Source: an uncultured Bacilli bacterium (GTDB taxonomy: Bacteria > Bacillota_I > Bacilli_A > RF39 > UBA660). From it: 9,658 bases of DNA. Shown here piece after piece: positions 1 through 5,450 of the stretch. A program made the position numbers and the translations under genes. The first letter of the stretch is position 1, and the number at the start of each line of letters is the position of its first letter. The notes beneath the pieces were generated by a model, which did not search any database, was not told the origin of the DNA, and saw nothing but the letters and a program-made list of their open reading frames with translations. The stretch is from the NCBI GenBank assembly GCA_934101625.1, contig CAKORV010000032.1, forward strand, positions 1 through 9,658, given 5' to 3'.

Positions 1-216
1 ATATTTACTGCTGGTGTAGGAGAAAACTCTATATCAACTAGACGTGAAGTATTAGATGGACTAAGTGTATTAGGTGTTAAAGTTGATGAAGAAAGAAATA
101 ATGTAAGAGGAGTAGAAACTCTAATTACTAGTGATGATTCAACAATACCTGCATATATAGTACCTACTGATGAAGAATTGATGATAGCAAGAGATACATA
201 TAATTTATGTATATAG
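1..216 (+). CDS. ackA: acetate kinase, C-terminal part (cut by window start)
   Basis: This is the last 71 codons of a gene whose start lies outside the window, read in frame from base 1 to a TAG stop at 214-216. The translation opens with FTAGVGENS and has LGVKVDEERN, then VPTDEELMIARDT near the end. These match the conserved C-terminal blocks of acetate kinase (acetate + ATP to acetyl phosphate + ADP; cytoplasmic; ASKHA fold), where FTAGIGEN helps build the nucleotide site. The enzyme usually makes ATP from acetyl phosphate in fermenting Bacillota. The next gene starts only 12 bases after the stop and no terminator is visible, so nrnA is probably co-transcribed. Butyrate or propionate kinases share the fold, but the VPTNEELMIARDT-type ending favours AckA. 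Confidence 0.9.
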   Translation: MFTAGVGENSISTRREVLDGLSVLGVKVDEERNNVRGVETLITSDDSTIPAYIVPTDEELMIARDTYNLCI

Positions 217-228
217 AAAAGAGAAGTT

Positions 229-1197
229 ATGAATAAAGATAAGTTAAAGAGTATTTATAGTGAAATTAGAAAATTTAAAACTATATATATAGTAAGACAT
301 ATTGGACCAGATCCTGATGCAGTAGCAAGTGAAGTTGCATTAAGAGATACAATTAAATTAACATTTCCTAGTAAAGAAGTATATTCTATAGGCGCTAGTG
401 TTGCTAGATTTAAATATATTGGTAAGTTAGATAAAGTATCTAGTTTTGACTATGAAAACTCTTTAGTCATTACTCTTGATTTACCAAATATATCTAGAGT
501 TGATGGTCTAAATTTAGAAAAGTTTAAGAATGTAATTAAAATTGATCATCATCCTTTTGTAGAGAAAATAGGATATTTAGAATATATAGATGAAAAAGCT
601 ACTAGTACATGTGAAATACTTTTAGATTTAGTTAATAATACTAAACTTAAGATGAATGAACATATTGCAAAGACTTTAATGATAGGTATTATAAGTGATT
701 CTAATAGATTTTTGTTCTATCCTTCAGATGAGAAAATTTTATATAAAGTAGCTGATTTGGTAAAAAAATATAAATTAAATTTACAAGAAATTTATGATGA
801 AATATATAAAAAGCCAATGAGTGAGTTGAGACTTATGGGATATATTGCATCAAATTTAAAAGTAACTAAGAATAAATTTGCATATATTATATTAGAAAAT
901 GATATAGTAAATAGTTTTAATGCAGATGCTTCTAGTGCATCTAATATGGTGAATGATTTTGGAAATATAGAAGAATTTATTGTATGGATGTTTGTAACTA
1001 AGGATGTTAAAAACGATTTATTTAAAGTTAATATTAGAAGTCGTGGACCAATTATAAATGAAGTTGCTGCTAAATATAATGGTGGTGGACATAAGTTTTC
1101 TAGTGGAGCGCGTATTAAAACAATGGAAGAATTAGAAATGCTTATAAATGATTTAGATAATACATGTAAAAAATATATTAAAGAAAAGGAAGTGTAA
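229..1197 (+). CDS. nrnA: DHH/DHHA1 phosphoesterase, NrnA-type oligoribonuclease / pAp phosphatase
   Basis: A 322-residue protein with the usual NrnA length. The DHH domain shows motif I RHIGPDPDA (His24, Asp28, Asp30), a motif II Asp at about 84, the name-giving IDHHP (Asp106-His107-His108) and GIISDSNRF with Asp157. These acidic and His residues bind the two Mn ions in the family. The C-terminal DHHA1 domain has NGGGH at 284-288 followed by SSGARI, the substrate-phosphate loop. Family members degrade 2-5 nt RNAs from the 5' end and dephosphorylate 3'-phosphoadenosine 5'-phosphate; some also act on pGpG or pApA. Motif I reads PDPDA where PDGDA is commoner, a conservative change. The start at 229 has a weak AGAGAAG site upstream. 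It lies 12 bases after ackA and ends 1 base before ysxC. A c-di-AMP-type GdpP is less likely because no membrane or PAS domains are present. Confidence 0.88.
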   Translation: MNKDKLKSIYSEIRKFKTIYIVRHIGPDPDAVASEVALRDTIKLTFPSKEVYSIGASVARFKYIGKLDKVSSFDYENSLVITLDLPNISRVDGLNLEKFKNVIKIDHHPFVEKIGYLEYIDEKATSTCEILLDLVNNTKLKMNEHIAKTLMIGIISDSNRFLFYPSDEKILYKVADLVKKYKLNLQEIYDEIYKKPMSELRLMGYIASNLKVTKNKFAYIILENDIVNSFNADASSASNMVNDFGNIEEFIVWMFVTKDVKNDLFKVNIRSRGPIINEVAAKYNGGGHKFSSGARIKTMEELEMLINDLDNTCKKYIKEKEV

Positions 1198-1198
1198 T

Positions 1199-1783
1199 AT
1201 GAAGTTTGATAATGTTGATTTAACTAATGTTGCCGTAAGAGTAAGTCAATATCCAACAGATAATAAACCTGAATTCTTAATTTTAGGAAGAAGTAATGTA
1301 GGTAAGAGTAGTTTTATTAATACGTTAGTTAATAGAAAAAATTTAGCAAGAACTAGTAGTAAACCTGGTAAAACTCAAACACTTAATTTTTATAATATAG
1401 ATAATATTTGTTATTTAGTAGATGTACCTGGATATGGGTATGCTGCAGTCAGTAATAAGAAACAAGAGAAGTTTGGTTTAATGATTGAAGAATATATTAT
1501 GAACAGACCTAATTTAAAGCATGTATTTTTATTAGTAGATTATAGACATAAACCTACTGAAAATGACTTAATGATGTATGATTTTTTGAAGTATTATAAT
1601 TTACCTGTAACAGTAGTATGTACTAAGTATGATAAAATAAATAAAAGTGGTAGAGATAAACAGGATAAATTAATTAGTTCAACTATTGATATTGCTATGG
1701 GGGATGATATTATAAATTTCTCTAAAATTAGTAAAGTTGGTAGAGATAAAGTTATACAAATTATGGAAAGTTATTTAAATTAA
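1199..1783 (+). CDS. ysxC: ribosome biogenesis GTPase YsxC/EngB
   Basis: A 194-residue TRAFAC-class GTPase of standard EngB length. Visible GTPase motifs: G1 GRSNVGKS (30-37), G2 region KPGKTQT (55-61), G3 DVPGYG (75-80, the EngB-specific form), G4 TKYDK (142-146) and a G5-like FSKIS (174-178). YsxC/EngB binds the 50S subunit late in assembly and is essential in many Bacillota. The protein acts in the cytoplasm and has no membrane segment. The ATG at 1199 lies one base past the nrnA stop, and the AAGGAAG Shine-Dalgarno sequence sits inside the end of nrnA, so translation of the two is probably linked. In many Bacillota ysxC follows lon or clpX, so the nrnA neighbourhood here is a local arrangement. 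Confidence 0.93.
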   Translation: MKFDNVDLTNVAVRVSQYPTDNKPEFLILGRSNVGKSSFINTLVNRKNLARTSSKPGKTQTLNFYNIDNICYLVDVPGYGYAAVSNKKQEKFGLMIEEYIMNRPNLKHVFLLVDYRHKPTENDLMMYDFLKYYNLPVTVVCTKYDKINKSGRDKQDKLISSTIDIAMGDDIINFSKISKVGRDKVIQIMESYLN

Positions 1784-1789
1784 TATTTT

Positions 1790-1797
1790 AAAGGAGG
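1790..1797 (+). promoter_or_regulatory. strong Shine-Dalgarno site fixing a TTG start
   Basis: AAAGGAGG lies seven bases before TTG at 1805-1807. No ATG or GTG at a sensible distance competes, so this near-perfect site decides that the fusion gene starts at a TTG codon, which is uncommon among the genes of this window. Confidence 0.85.
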
Positions 1798-1804
1798 TTT
1801 TGTT

Positions 1805-3193
1805 TTGAAAAATATAGGTGTATTTAAAGATTTTAATGATGGTAGTATTAAAAGTGTTTATGAAATAAAGGAAAATAATATAATAGAAATGACATTATTA
1901 CAAAATAAAGAGTATGAAGATATAATATGTGTTCCTACTCATTATTTTTGTGATTTAGGCTGTAAAATGTGTAATTTACCTAGTAAAAATAGTTTACCTA
2001 TTAAAACCAATGAGTTTATAACTGCGCTTATTGATAGTTTAAGAGTACAAAATACTGATAAAAAAAGAACTGATAAAAAGAAACTAGTAATCAAATTTAA
2101 TGGAATAGGTGAGCCTTTATTGAATCTTAAATTAATTGAAGAAGTATTTAAATATGAGGATATTATTAAAGATAGTTTAGATTATGACTATATTAGTTAT
2201 GAACTAAATACAATGGTTACTGATGTTAATTTATTAAAAGAACTAGAGAAAAGTGTTTTAGATAATAATGTTTTATTAAAAATAAACTTTAATTTATTAG
2301 CGTGTAATGATGAATTAAGAAAGAAATTATTACCAAAAGCAGTTTCTTCTATTGATGATATACTTGGTAAACTAGAAGAATATCAAAATAAATATGGGTA
2401 TAATTCAGTAAATGTTTTATATTCATTTATAAATGGTATCAATGATAGTGATTTTGATTTAAATGATATGGTTAAACTATTAAAGAAATATAATTTGCCT
2501 ATTAAGTTTGTATCTAATGATGAAGAAAAAGATGTTGATTGGATACAAGAACTATACAAGAATAATTGTAAATCAGAAATTATTATAGAGTCAGGTAAAT
2601 CTATAGGAATAAATTATACAAAGTATTTTTATAATAGAGATAAAATGACTCAAGATGAGAAAGAAAGTTTTGATAAATGGAAAAATATTCATCAAATATT
2701 TGAAAGTCAAAGAAGAGATAATTTATCTTGGGATGAGTACTTTATGTGTGTTGCTAAATTAACAGCAATGAGAAGTAAAGATCCAAGTACTCAAGTAGGA
2801 GCAGTTATAGTAGGTAAAGATAATAGAATTTTATCAATAGGATATAATGGAAGTCCTAATGGATATAATGATGAGAGATTTCCTTGGAAAAGAGAAGGGA
2901 ATAAATTATATACAAAGTATTTATTTGTAGTACATGCTGAAAGAAATGCTATATTAAATTATTTGGGAAATAGAAATGATTTTCAAGGTGCTAAAATATA
3001 TGTTGATTTATTTCCATGCAATGAGTGTGCTAAAGAGATAATTCAATCTGGTATAAAAGAAGTAGTATATTTAAGTGATAAATATAAGGATACAGAAGAA
3101 ACTATTGCTTCAAAAAGATTGTTTGATGTATGTGGAGTAAAATATAGACATTTTAGTACTGATAGAGAAATTACTTTAAAATTAAGTAAATAA
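1805..3193 (+). CDS. fusion: RlmN-like radical SAM module + dCMP deaminase
   Basis: 462 residues, two enzymes in one frame. Residues 1-275 follow RlmN/Cfr order. They have a strand region (NDGSIKSVYEIKENNIIE), then CVPTHYFC-DLGC-KMC with the [4Fe-4S] CxxxCxxC at Cys49/53/56 and a further Cys42 seven residues upstream. SAM-binding FNGIGEPLLN is at 98-107, NDELRKKLLP at 168-177 and GINDS at 211-215. The roughly 90-residue N-terminal domain of RlmN is absent, and the C-terminal cysteine of RlmN is replaced (ESGKSIGINYTKY, Tyr271). Residues about 309-455 are a zinc-dependent deoxycytidylate deaminase: DPSTQVGAVIV, GYNG (347-349 region), HAE (377-379, Zn His and proton-shuttle Glu) and PCNEC (404-408, Zn cysteines). 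Family knowledge says the latter converts dCMP to dUMP for thymidylate synthesis. The substrate of the radical SAM half is unknown to me. The gene is last in a row after ysxC and is followed by a terminator. Confidence 0.85.
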   Translation: MKNIGVFKDFNDGSIKSVYEIKENNIIEMTLLQNKEYEDIICVPTHYFCDLGCKMCNLPSKNSLPIKTNEFITALIDSLRVQNTDKKRTDKKKLVIKFNGIGEPLLNLKLIEEVFKYEDIIKDSLDYDYISYELNTMVTDVNLLKELEKSVLDNNVLLKINFNLLACNDELRKKLLPKAVSSIDDILGKLEEYQNKYGYNSVNVLYSFINGINDSDFDLNDMVKLLKKYNLPIKFVSNDEEKDVDWIQELYKNNCKSEIIIESGKSIGINYTKYFYNRDKMTQDEKESFDKWKNIHQIFESQRRDNLSWDEYFMCVAKLTAMRSKDPSTQVGAVIVGKDNRILSIGYNGSPNGYNDERFPWKREGNKLYTKYLFVVHAERNAILNYLGNRNDFQGAKIYVDLFPCNECAKEIIQSGIKEVVYLSDKYKDTEETIASKRLFDVCGVKYRHFSTDREITLKLSK

Positions 3194-3195
3194 TT

Positions 3196-3215
3196 AGAGG
3201 GTTATCCTTCTTTTT
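3196..3215 (+). terminator. intrinsic terminator after the fusion gene
   Basis: AGAGGG (3196-3201) pairs with CCTTCT (3206-3211) through one G-U pair, with a TTAT tetraloop and a following T run. It begins three bases after the stop codon and would end the ackA-nrnA-ysxC-fusion transcript. The stem is short, so read-through is possible. Confidence 0.65.
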
Positions 3216-3217
3216 GT

Positions 3218-3246
3218 TTGACTTTTTTTTATTCTATATTTATAAT
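3218..3246 (+). promoter_or_regulatory. near-consensus sigma-70-type promoter for the prepilin gene
   Basis: TTGACT (3218-3223), a 17-base T-rich spacer and a perfect TATAAT (3241-3246). Transcription would start near 3253, about 19 bases before the chosen ATG. It is the best promoter in the window, implying an independent, well-expressed transcript. Confidence 0.8.
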
Positions 3247-3271
3247 TATATTAGGATATGGAGTGATGGTA

Positions 3272-3907
3272 ATGAAAGATATAAAAAAGGGTTTTACAAT
3301 TAGTGAAGTTTTAGTAGTTATTGTTGTTATAGGAATAATACTTGCTATTTCTATTCCAAGTATTACGGCTATTAGAAAGAGATCTAATGAAAGATTATTA
3401 GATAGTAAAAAAGATATTATTTTAGTAGCGGCTAAACTATATGCTAAAGATAAAGGTCTTGATGGAGATAATTATGTTTATGTATATGAGTTAATTAATA
3501 CAAGATATGTTGATTCTGAAGTTAAATTAAATAATGAAAATTGTAAAGGAGAACATTCAAGTAATGGATGTGTATTAAATCCTGTTGATAATAGTAGTCT
3601 TAATGAAGAAAAAATACTTATTAGATTGGTAAATGATAATTATATTTCTATATGGGATGGAGAAACGGGAGTATCTGGAGATAAAGATTTAGTAGAAACA
3701 GTTAAAGATAAATTAGGATGTACTGATGATATGGTAAATAATATGGAATGTGTATTCTGTTATAATAATTCTAGTTGTGATAATCCAGATAATTATTTAT
3801 ATTATAGTGGTATTATGTGGAGAGTACTTGGTGTTTATAATATTAATGGAGAACAAGTTGCTAAAATGGTAACTGATGATACAGTAGTATGGGAAGCAGA
3901 TGTTTAA
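3272..3907 (+). CDS. prepilin-like secreted protein with type IV pilin N-terminus
   Basis: 211 residues from the ATG at 3272, which has GGAG at 3260-3263. The in-frame TTG at 3218 is the -35 box, and ATG 3266 sits too close to the ribosome site. The N-terminus is a class III leader: MKDIKKG, then FTISEVLVVIVVIGIILAIS, with Gly before the cleavage point, Phe+1, Glu+5 and one hydrophobic helix. This is the hallmark of type IV pilins, pseudopilins and ComGC-like proteins processed by a PilD/ComC peptidase. The exported part (about 30-211) has six cysteines (91, 100, 150, 160, 163, 169), an even number that could form disulfides. It ends with YSGIMWRVLGVYNINGEQ, which looks like the beginning of a domain common in gut Bacillota surface proteins, but the protein stops about 30 residues later. 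No pilus-assembly genes lie nearby. Function beyond a surface or pseudopilin role is not known. Confidence 0.8.
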   Translation: MKDIKKGFTISEVLVVIVVIGIILAISIPSITAIRKRSNERLLDSKKDIILVAAKLYAKDKGLDGDNYVYVYELINTRYVDSEVKLNNENCKGEHSSNGCVLNPVDNSSLNEEKILIRLVNDNYISIWDGETGVSGDKDLVETVKDKLGCTDDMVNNMECVFCYNNSSCDNPDNYLYYSGIMWRVLGVYNINGEQVAKMVTDDTVVWEADV

Positions 3908-3921
3908 TATCTGCTTTTTTT
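3894..3921 (+). terminator. intrinsic terminator overlapping the end of the prepilin gene
   Basis: AAGCAGAT (3894-3901) pairs perfectly with ATCTGCTT (3909-3916), with loop GTTTAAT and a T run to 3921. The stop codon TAA (3905-3907) is in the loop, and the 5' arm codes for the last residues of the protein. Confidence 0.85.
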
Positions 3922-3941
3922 ATTTAGTCTTTATAATACAT

Positions 3942-3965
3942 AAAAAAAATCTCATTTCTGAGATT
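3942..3965 (-). terminator. intrinsic terminator of the tRNA transcript
   Basis: Read on the minus strand: AATCTCA, a GAAA tetraloop, TGAGATT, then eight T. The stem is 3948-3954 with 3959-3965, and the T run is 3942-3949, sharing its first bases with the stem. It lies 12 bases beyond the 3' end of tRNA-Glu and faces the prepilin terminator, so the two convergent transcripts are cleanly separated. Confidence 0.85.
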
Positions 3966-3977
3966 AATTATTTAACT

Positions 3978-4053
3978 TGGTGACCGGTACGGGATTTGAA
4001 CCCGTGAATGCACGCGTGAAAGGCGTGTGTGTTAACCATTTCACCAACCGGCC
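3978..4053 (-). tRNA. tRNA-Glu (anticodon UUC)
   Basis: On the minus strand a 76-base tRNA including an encoded CCA end (3978-3980). The acceptor stem GGCCGGT pairs with ACCGGTC (one G-U) and the discriminator is A. The D arm has TGGTGAAATGGTTAA. The anticodon stem CACGC/GCGTG encloses loop CTTTCAC, giving anticodon UUC. The T arm is ACGGGTTCAAATCCCGT. It is seven bases downstream of tRNA-Ile and probably on the same transcript. Confidence 0.95.
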
Positions 4054-4060
4054 ATTAATA

Positions 4061-4137
4061 TGGTGGGCCTGGATGGACTTGAACCATCGACCTTGCGCTT
4101 ATCAGACGCACGCTCTAACCAACTGAGCTACAAGCCC
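4061..4137 (-). tRNA. tRNA-Ile (anticodon GAU)
   Basis: On the minus strand a 77-base tRNA with encoded CCA (4061-4063). The acceptor stem GGGCTTG pairs with CAGGCCC (one G-U) and the discriminator is A. The D arm is TAGCTCAGTTGGTTAGAGC and the anticodon loop CTGATAA gives GAU. The T arm includes GGTTCAAGTCC. It decodes AUC/AUU. It is the first gene of a two-tRNA transcript and stands outside any visible rRNA operon. Confidence 0.95.
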
Positions 4138-4159
4138 GTTTTGTCATAAGACCTTCTTA

Positions 4160-4188
4160 ATTTTATAATATTTTTTATAATAATGCAA
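4160..4188 (-). promoter_or_regulatory. candidate promoter for the tRNA-Ile/tRNA-Glu transcript
   Basis: On the minus strand, TTGCAT (4188-4183), a 17-base spacer and TAAAAT (4165-4160). The predicted start is near 4153, about 16 bases ahead of tRNA-Ile. The surroundings are very AT-rich, so the exact boxes are uncertain, but position and spacing fit. Confidence 0.55.
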
Positions 4189-4226
4189 GTAAAATTTTAA
4201 AAAAATGTATAAAAATGATAAAAAAA

Positions 4227-4255
4227 TTGTAAAAATGTGTATTTTATAGTAAAAT
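4227..4255 (+). promoter_or_regulatory. candidate promoter for hemW
   Basis: TTGTAA (4227-4232), a 17-base spacer and TAAAAT (4250-4255). The predicted start is near 4262, only about 14 bases before the ATG at 4276. The -10 sequence is the same as that proposed for the tRNA transcript and the 9297 promoter. Confidence 0.5.
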
Positions 4256-4275
4256 TATTGTGGAAGAGTGATTAT

Positions 4276-5358
4276 ATGAGAAGTGTTTATATACATATAC
4301 CTTTTTGTTCTAGTATATGTAGTTATTGTGATTTTTGTAAATTTTTACATAATGATGTATGGGCAAGTGAATACCTAAAACATTTAGAAAAAGAAATAAA
4401 TAAGTATTATGATGAAGATGAAGTTAAAACTATATATATAGGTGGAGGAACCCCTAGTACACTTAATATACCTAATTTAAATAAACTAATGGAAATTACT
4501 AAAATATTTAAAAGAAAAGATAACATAGAATTTACATTTGAAATGAATGTAAATGATATAACAGAAGAAAAACTAGTTATTCTAAAGAATAATGGAGTAA
4601 ATAGAATTAGTATAGGAGTAGAGAGTTTTGATAAAAATAATCTTTTATTTTTAAATAGAAAACATAATAAGAAAGAAATATTTAATAATATTAACTTAGT
4701 AAAAAAATACTTTAATAATATTAATGTTGATCTTATATATGCACTTCCAATAGAAACATTAAGTGTTTTAAAAAGTGATATAAATAATATACTTAAATTA
4801 GATGTAAATCATATAAGTACTTATAGTCTTATAATTGAAAATAATACAGTACTAGCAGTTAAAAACATAAAACCTATAGATGAAGATAAAGATGCTAAAA
4901 TGTATAAATACATAGTTAAAAAATTAAAAAGTAAAGGTTATAATCACTATGAAGTTAGTAACTTTGCTAAACCAGGGTATGAAAGTAAACATAATTTAGG
5001 GTATTGGAACAATACTGAATACTATGGATTTGGTTTAGGTAGTCATGGATTTATCAGTGAATTAAGATACGAAAACACTAGAAGTTTTAACGAATATCTA
5101 GCTGATAAATATAGACTTAATGAACTTGTTATGTCAAAAAAAGAAGATATGGAAAATCATGTAATGTTAGGACTTAGAAAATTAGAAGGAATAGATGTAA
5201 AAGAATTCTTTGATAAATATAATGAAAATATTCAAGATGTATTTAATATAAAGCCCTTACTAAAAGAAGGATTACTTAAAACTAATAAAACTAATATATA
5301 TATTCCAGAAAATAAAATATACATAATGAATTACATATTAAATAAAATATTAAATTAG
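4276..5358 (+). CDS. hemW: HemW-type radical SAM protein (putative heme chaperone)
   Basis: 360 residues from the ATG at 4276. This start is chosen because GGAAGAG lies at 4262-4268 and because homologues begin with a short M-x-x-YIHIPFC stretch; in-frame sequence upstream overlaps the promoter. The radical SAM CxxxCxxC is Cys11/15/18 in HIPFCSSICSYCDF, with another Cys at 21. SAM-binding GGGTPS is at 56-61, ISIGVESFD at 111-119 and TYSLIIE at 182-188. HNLGYWN followed by GFGLGSHGF (about 239-259) is the HemW/HemN signature. HemW proteins resemble coproporphyrinogen III dehydrogenase HemN but, where tested, bind heme and pass it to acceptor proteins. The CDF after the third Cys and the short N-terminus favour HemW over HemN. 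It is monocistronic by its terminator. No heme-synthesis gene is in view, so its actual cargo is open. Confidence 0.88.
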   Translation: MRSVYIHIPFCSSICSYCDFCKFLHNDVWASEYLKHLEKEINKYYDEDEVKTIYIGGGTPSTLNIPNLNKLMEITKIFKRKDNIEFTFEMNVNDITEEKLVILKNNGVNRISIGVESFDKNNLLFLNRKHNKKEIFNNINLVKKYFNNINVDLIYALPIETLSVLKSDINNILKLDVNHISTYSLIIENNTVLAVKNIKPIDEDKDAKMYKYIVKKLKSKGYNHYEVSNFAKPGYESKHNLGYWNNTEYYGFGLGSHGFISELRYENTRSFNEYLADKYRLNELVMSKKEDMENHVMLGLRKLEGIDVKEFFDKYNENIQDVFNIKPLLKEGLLKTNKTNIYIPENKIYIMNYILNKILN

Positions 5359-5410
5359 TCAATTTATTTATGAAACTTATGTGAAAAAGTATGTAATAAG
5401 TTGACTTTTT
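5357..5410 (+). terminator. intrinsic terminator after hemW
   Basis: AGTCAATTTATT (5357-5368) pairs with AATAAGTTGACT (5395-5406), 12 pairs with one G-U, followed by TTTT. The 26-base loop can hold a small inner ACTT/AAGT stem. The 5' arm starts inside the TAG stop. The long imperfect loop makes an additional regulatory role possible. Confidence 0.65.
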
Positions 5411-5429
5411 AAATTTATGAAAGTAGTAT
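5401..5429 (+). promoter_or_regulatory. candidate promoter for the ABC exporter operon
   Basis: TTGACT (5401-5406) lies in the 3' arm of the hemW terminator, then a 17-base spacer and TAGTAT (5424-5429). Transcription would start near 5436, within or next to the ribosome site, giving a very short leader. A TATTAT at 5427-5432 is a second possible -10 but at 20 bases spacing. Confidence 0.45.
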
Positions 5430-5450
5430 TATTTGGGAGGAGAAAGTAAC

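Noticed and set aside
3218..3271. Upstream TTG start that would lengthen the prepilin by 18 residues
   Set aside because: TTG 3218 is the -35 box and the -10 box lies inside the extension, so the extension is not transcribed from this promoter; the prepilin leader fits the ATG at 3272.
3978..4137. tRNA genes as an integration site for a mobile element
   Set aside because: No integrase, no repeated tRNA 3' end and no change in base composition were seen on either side.
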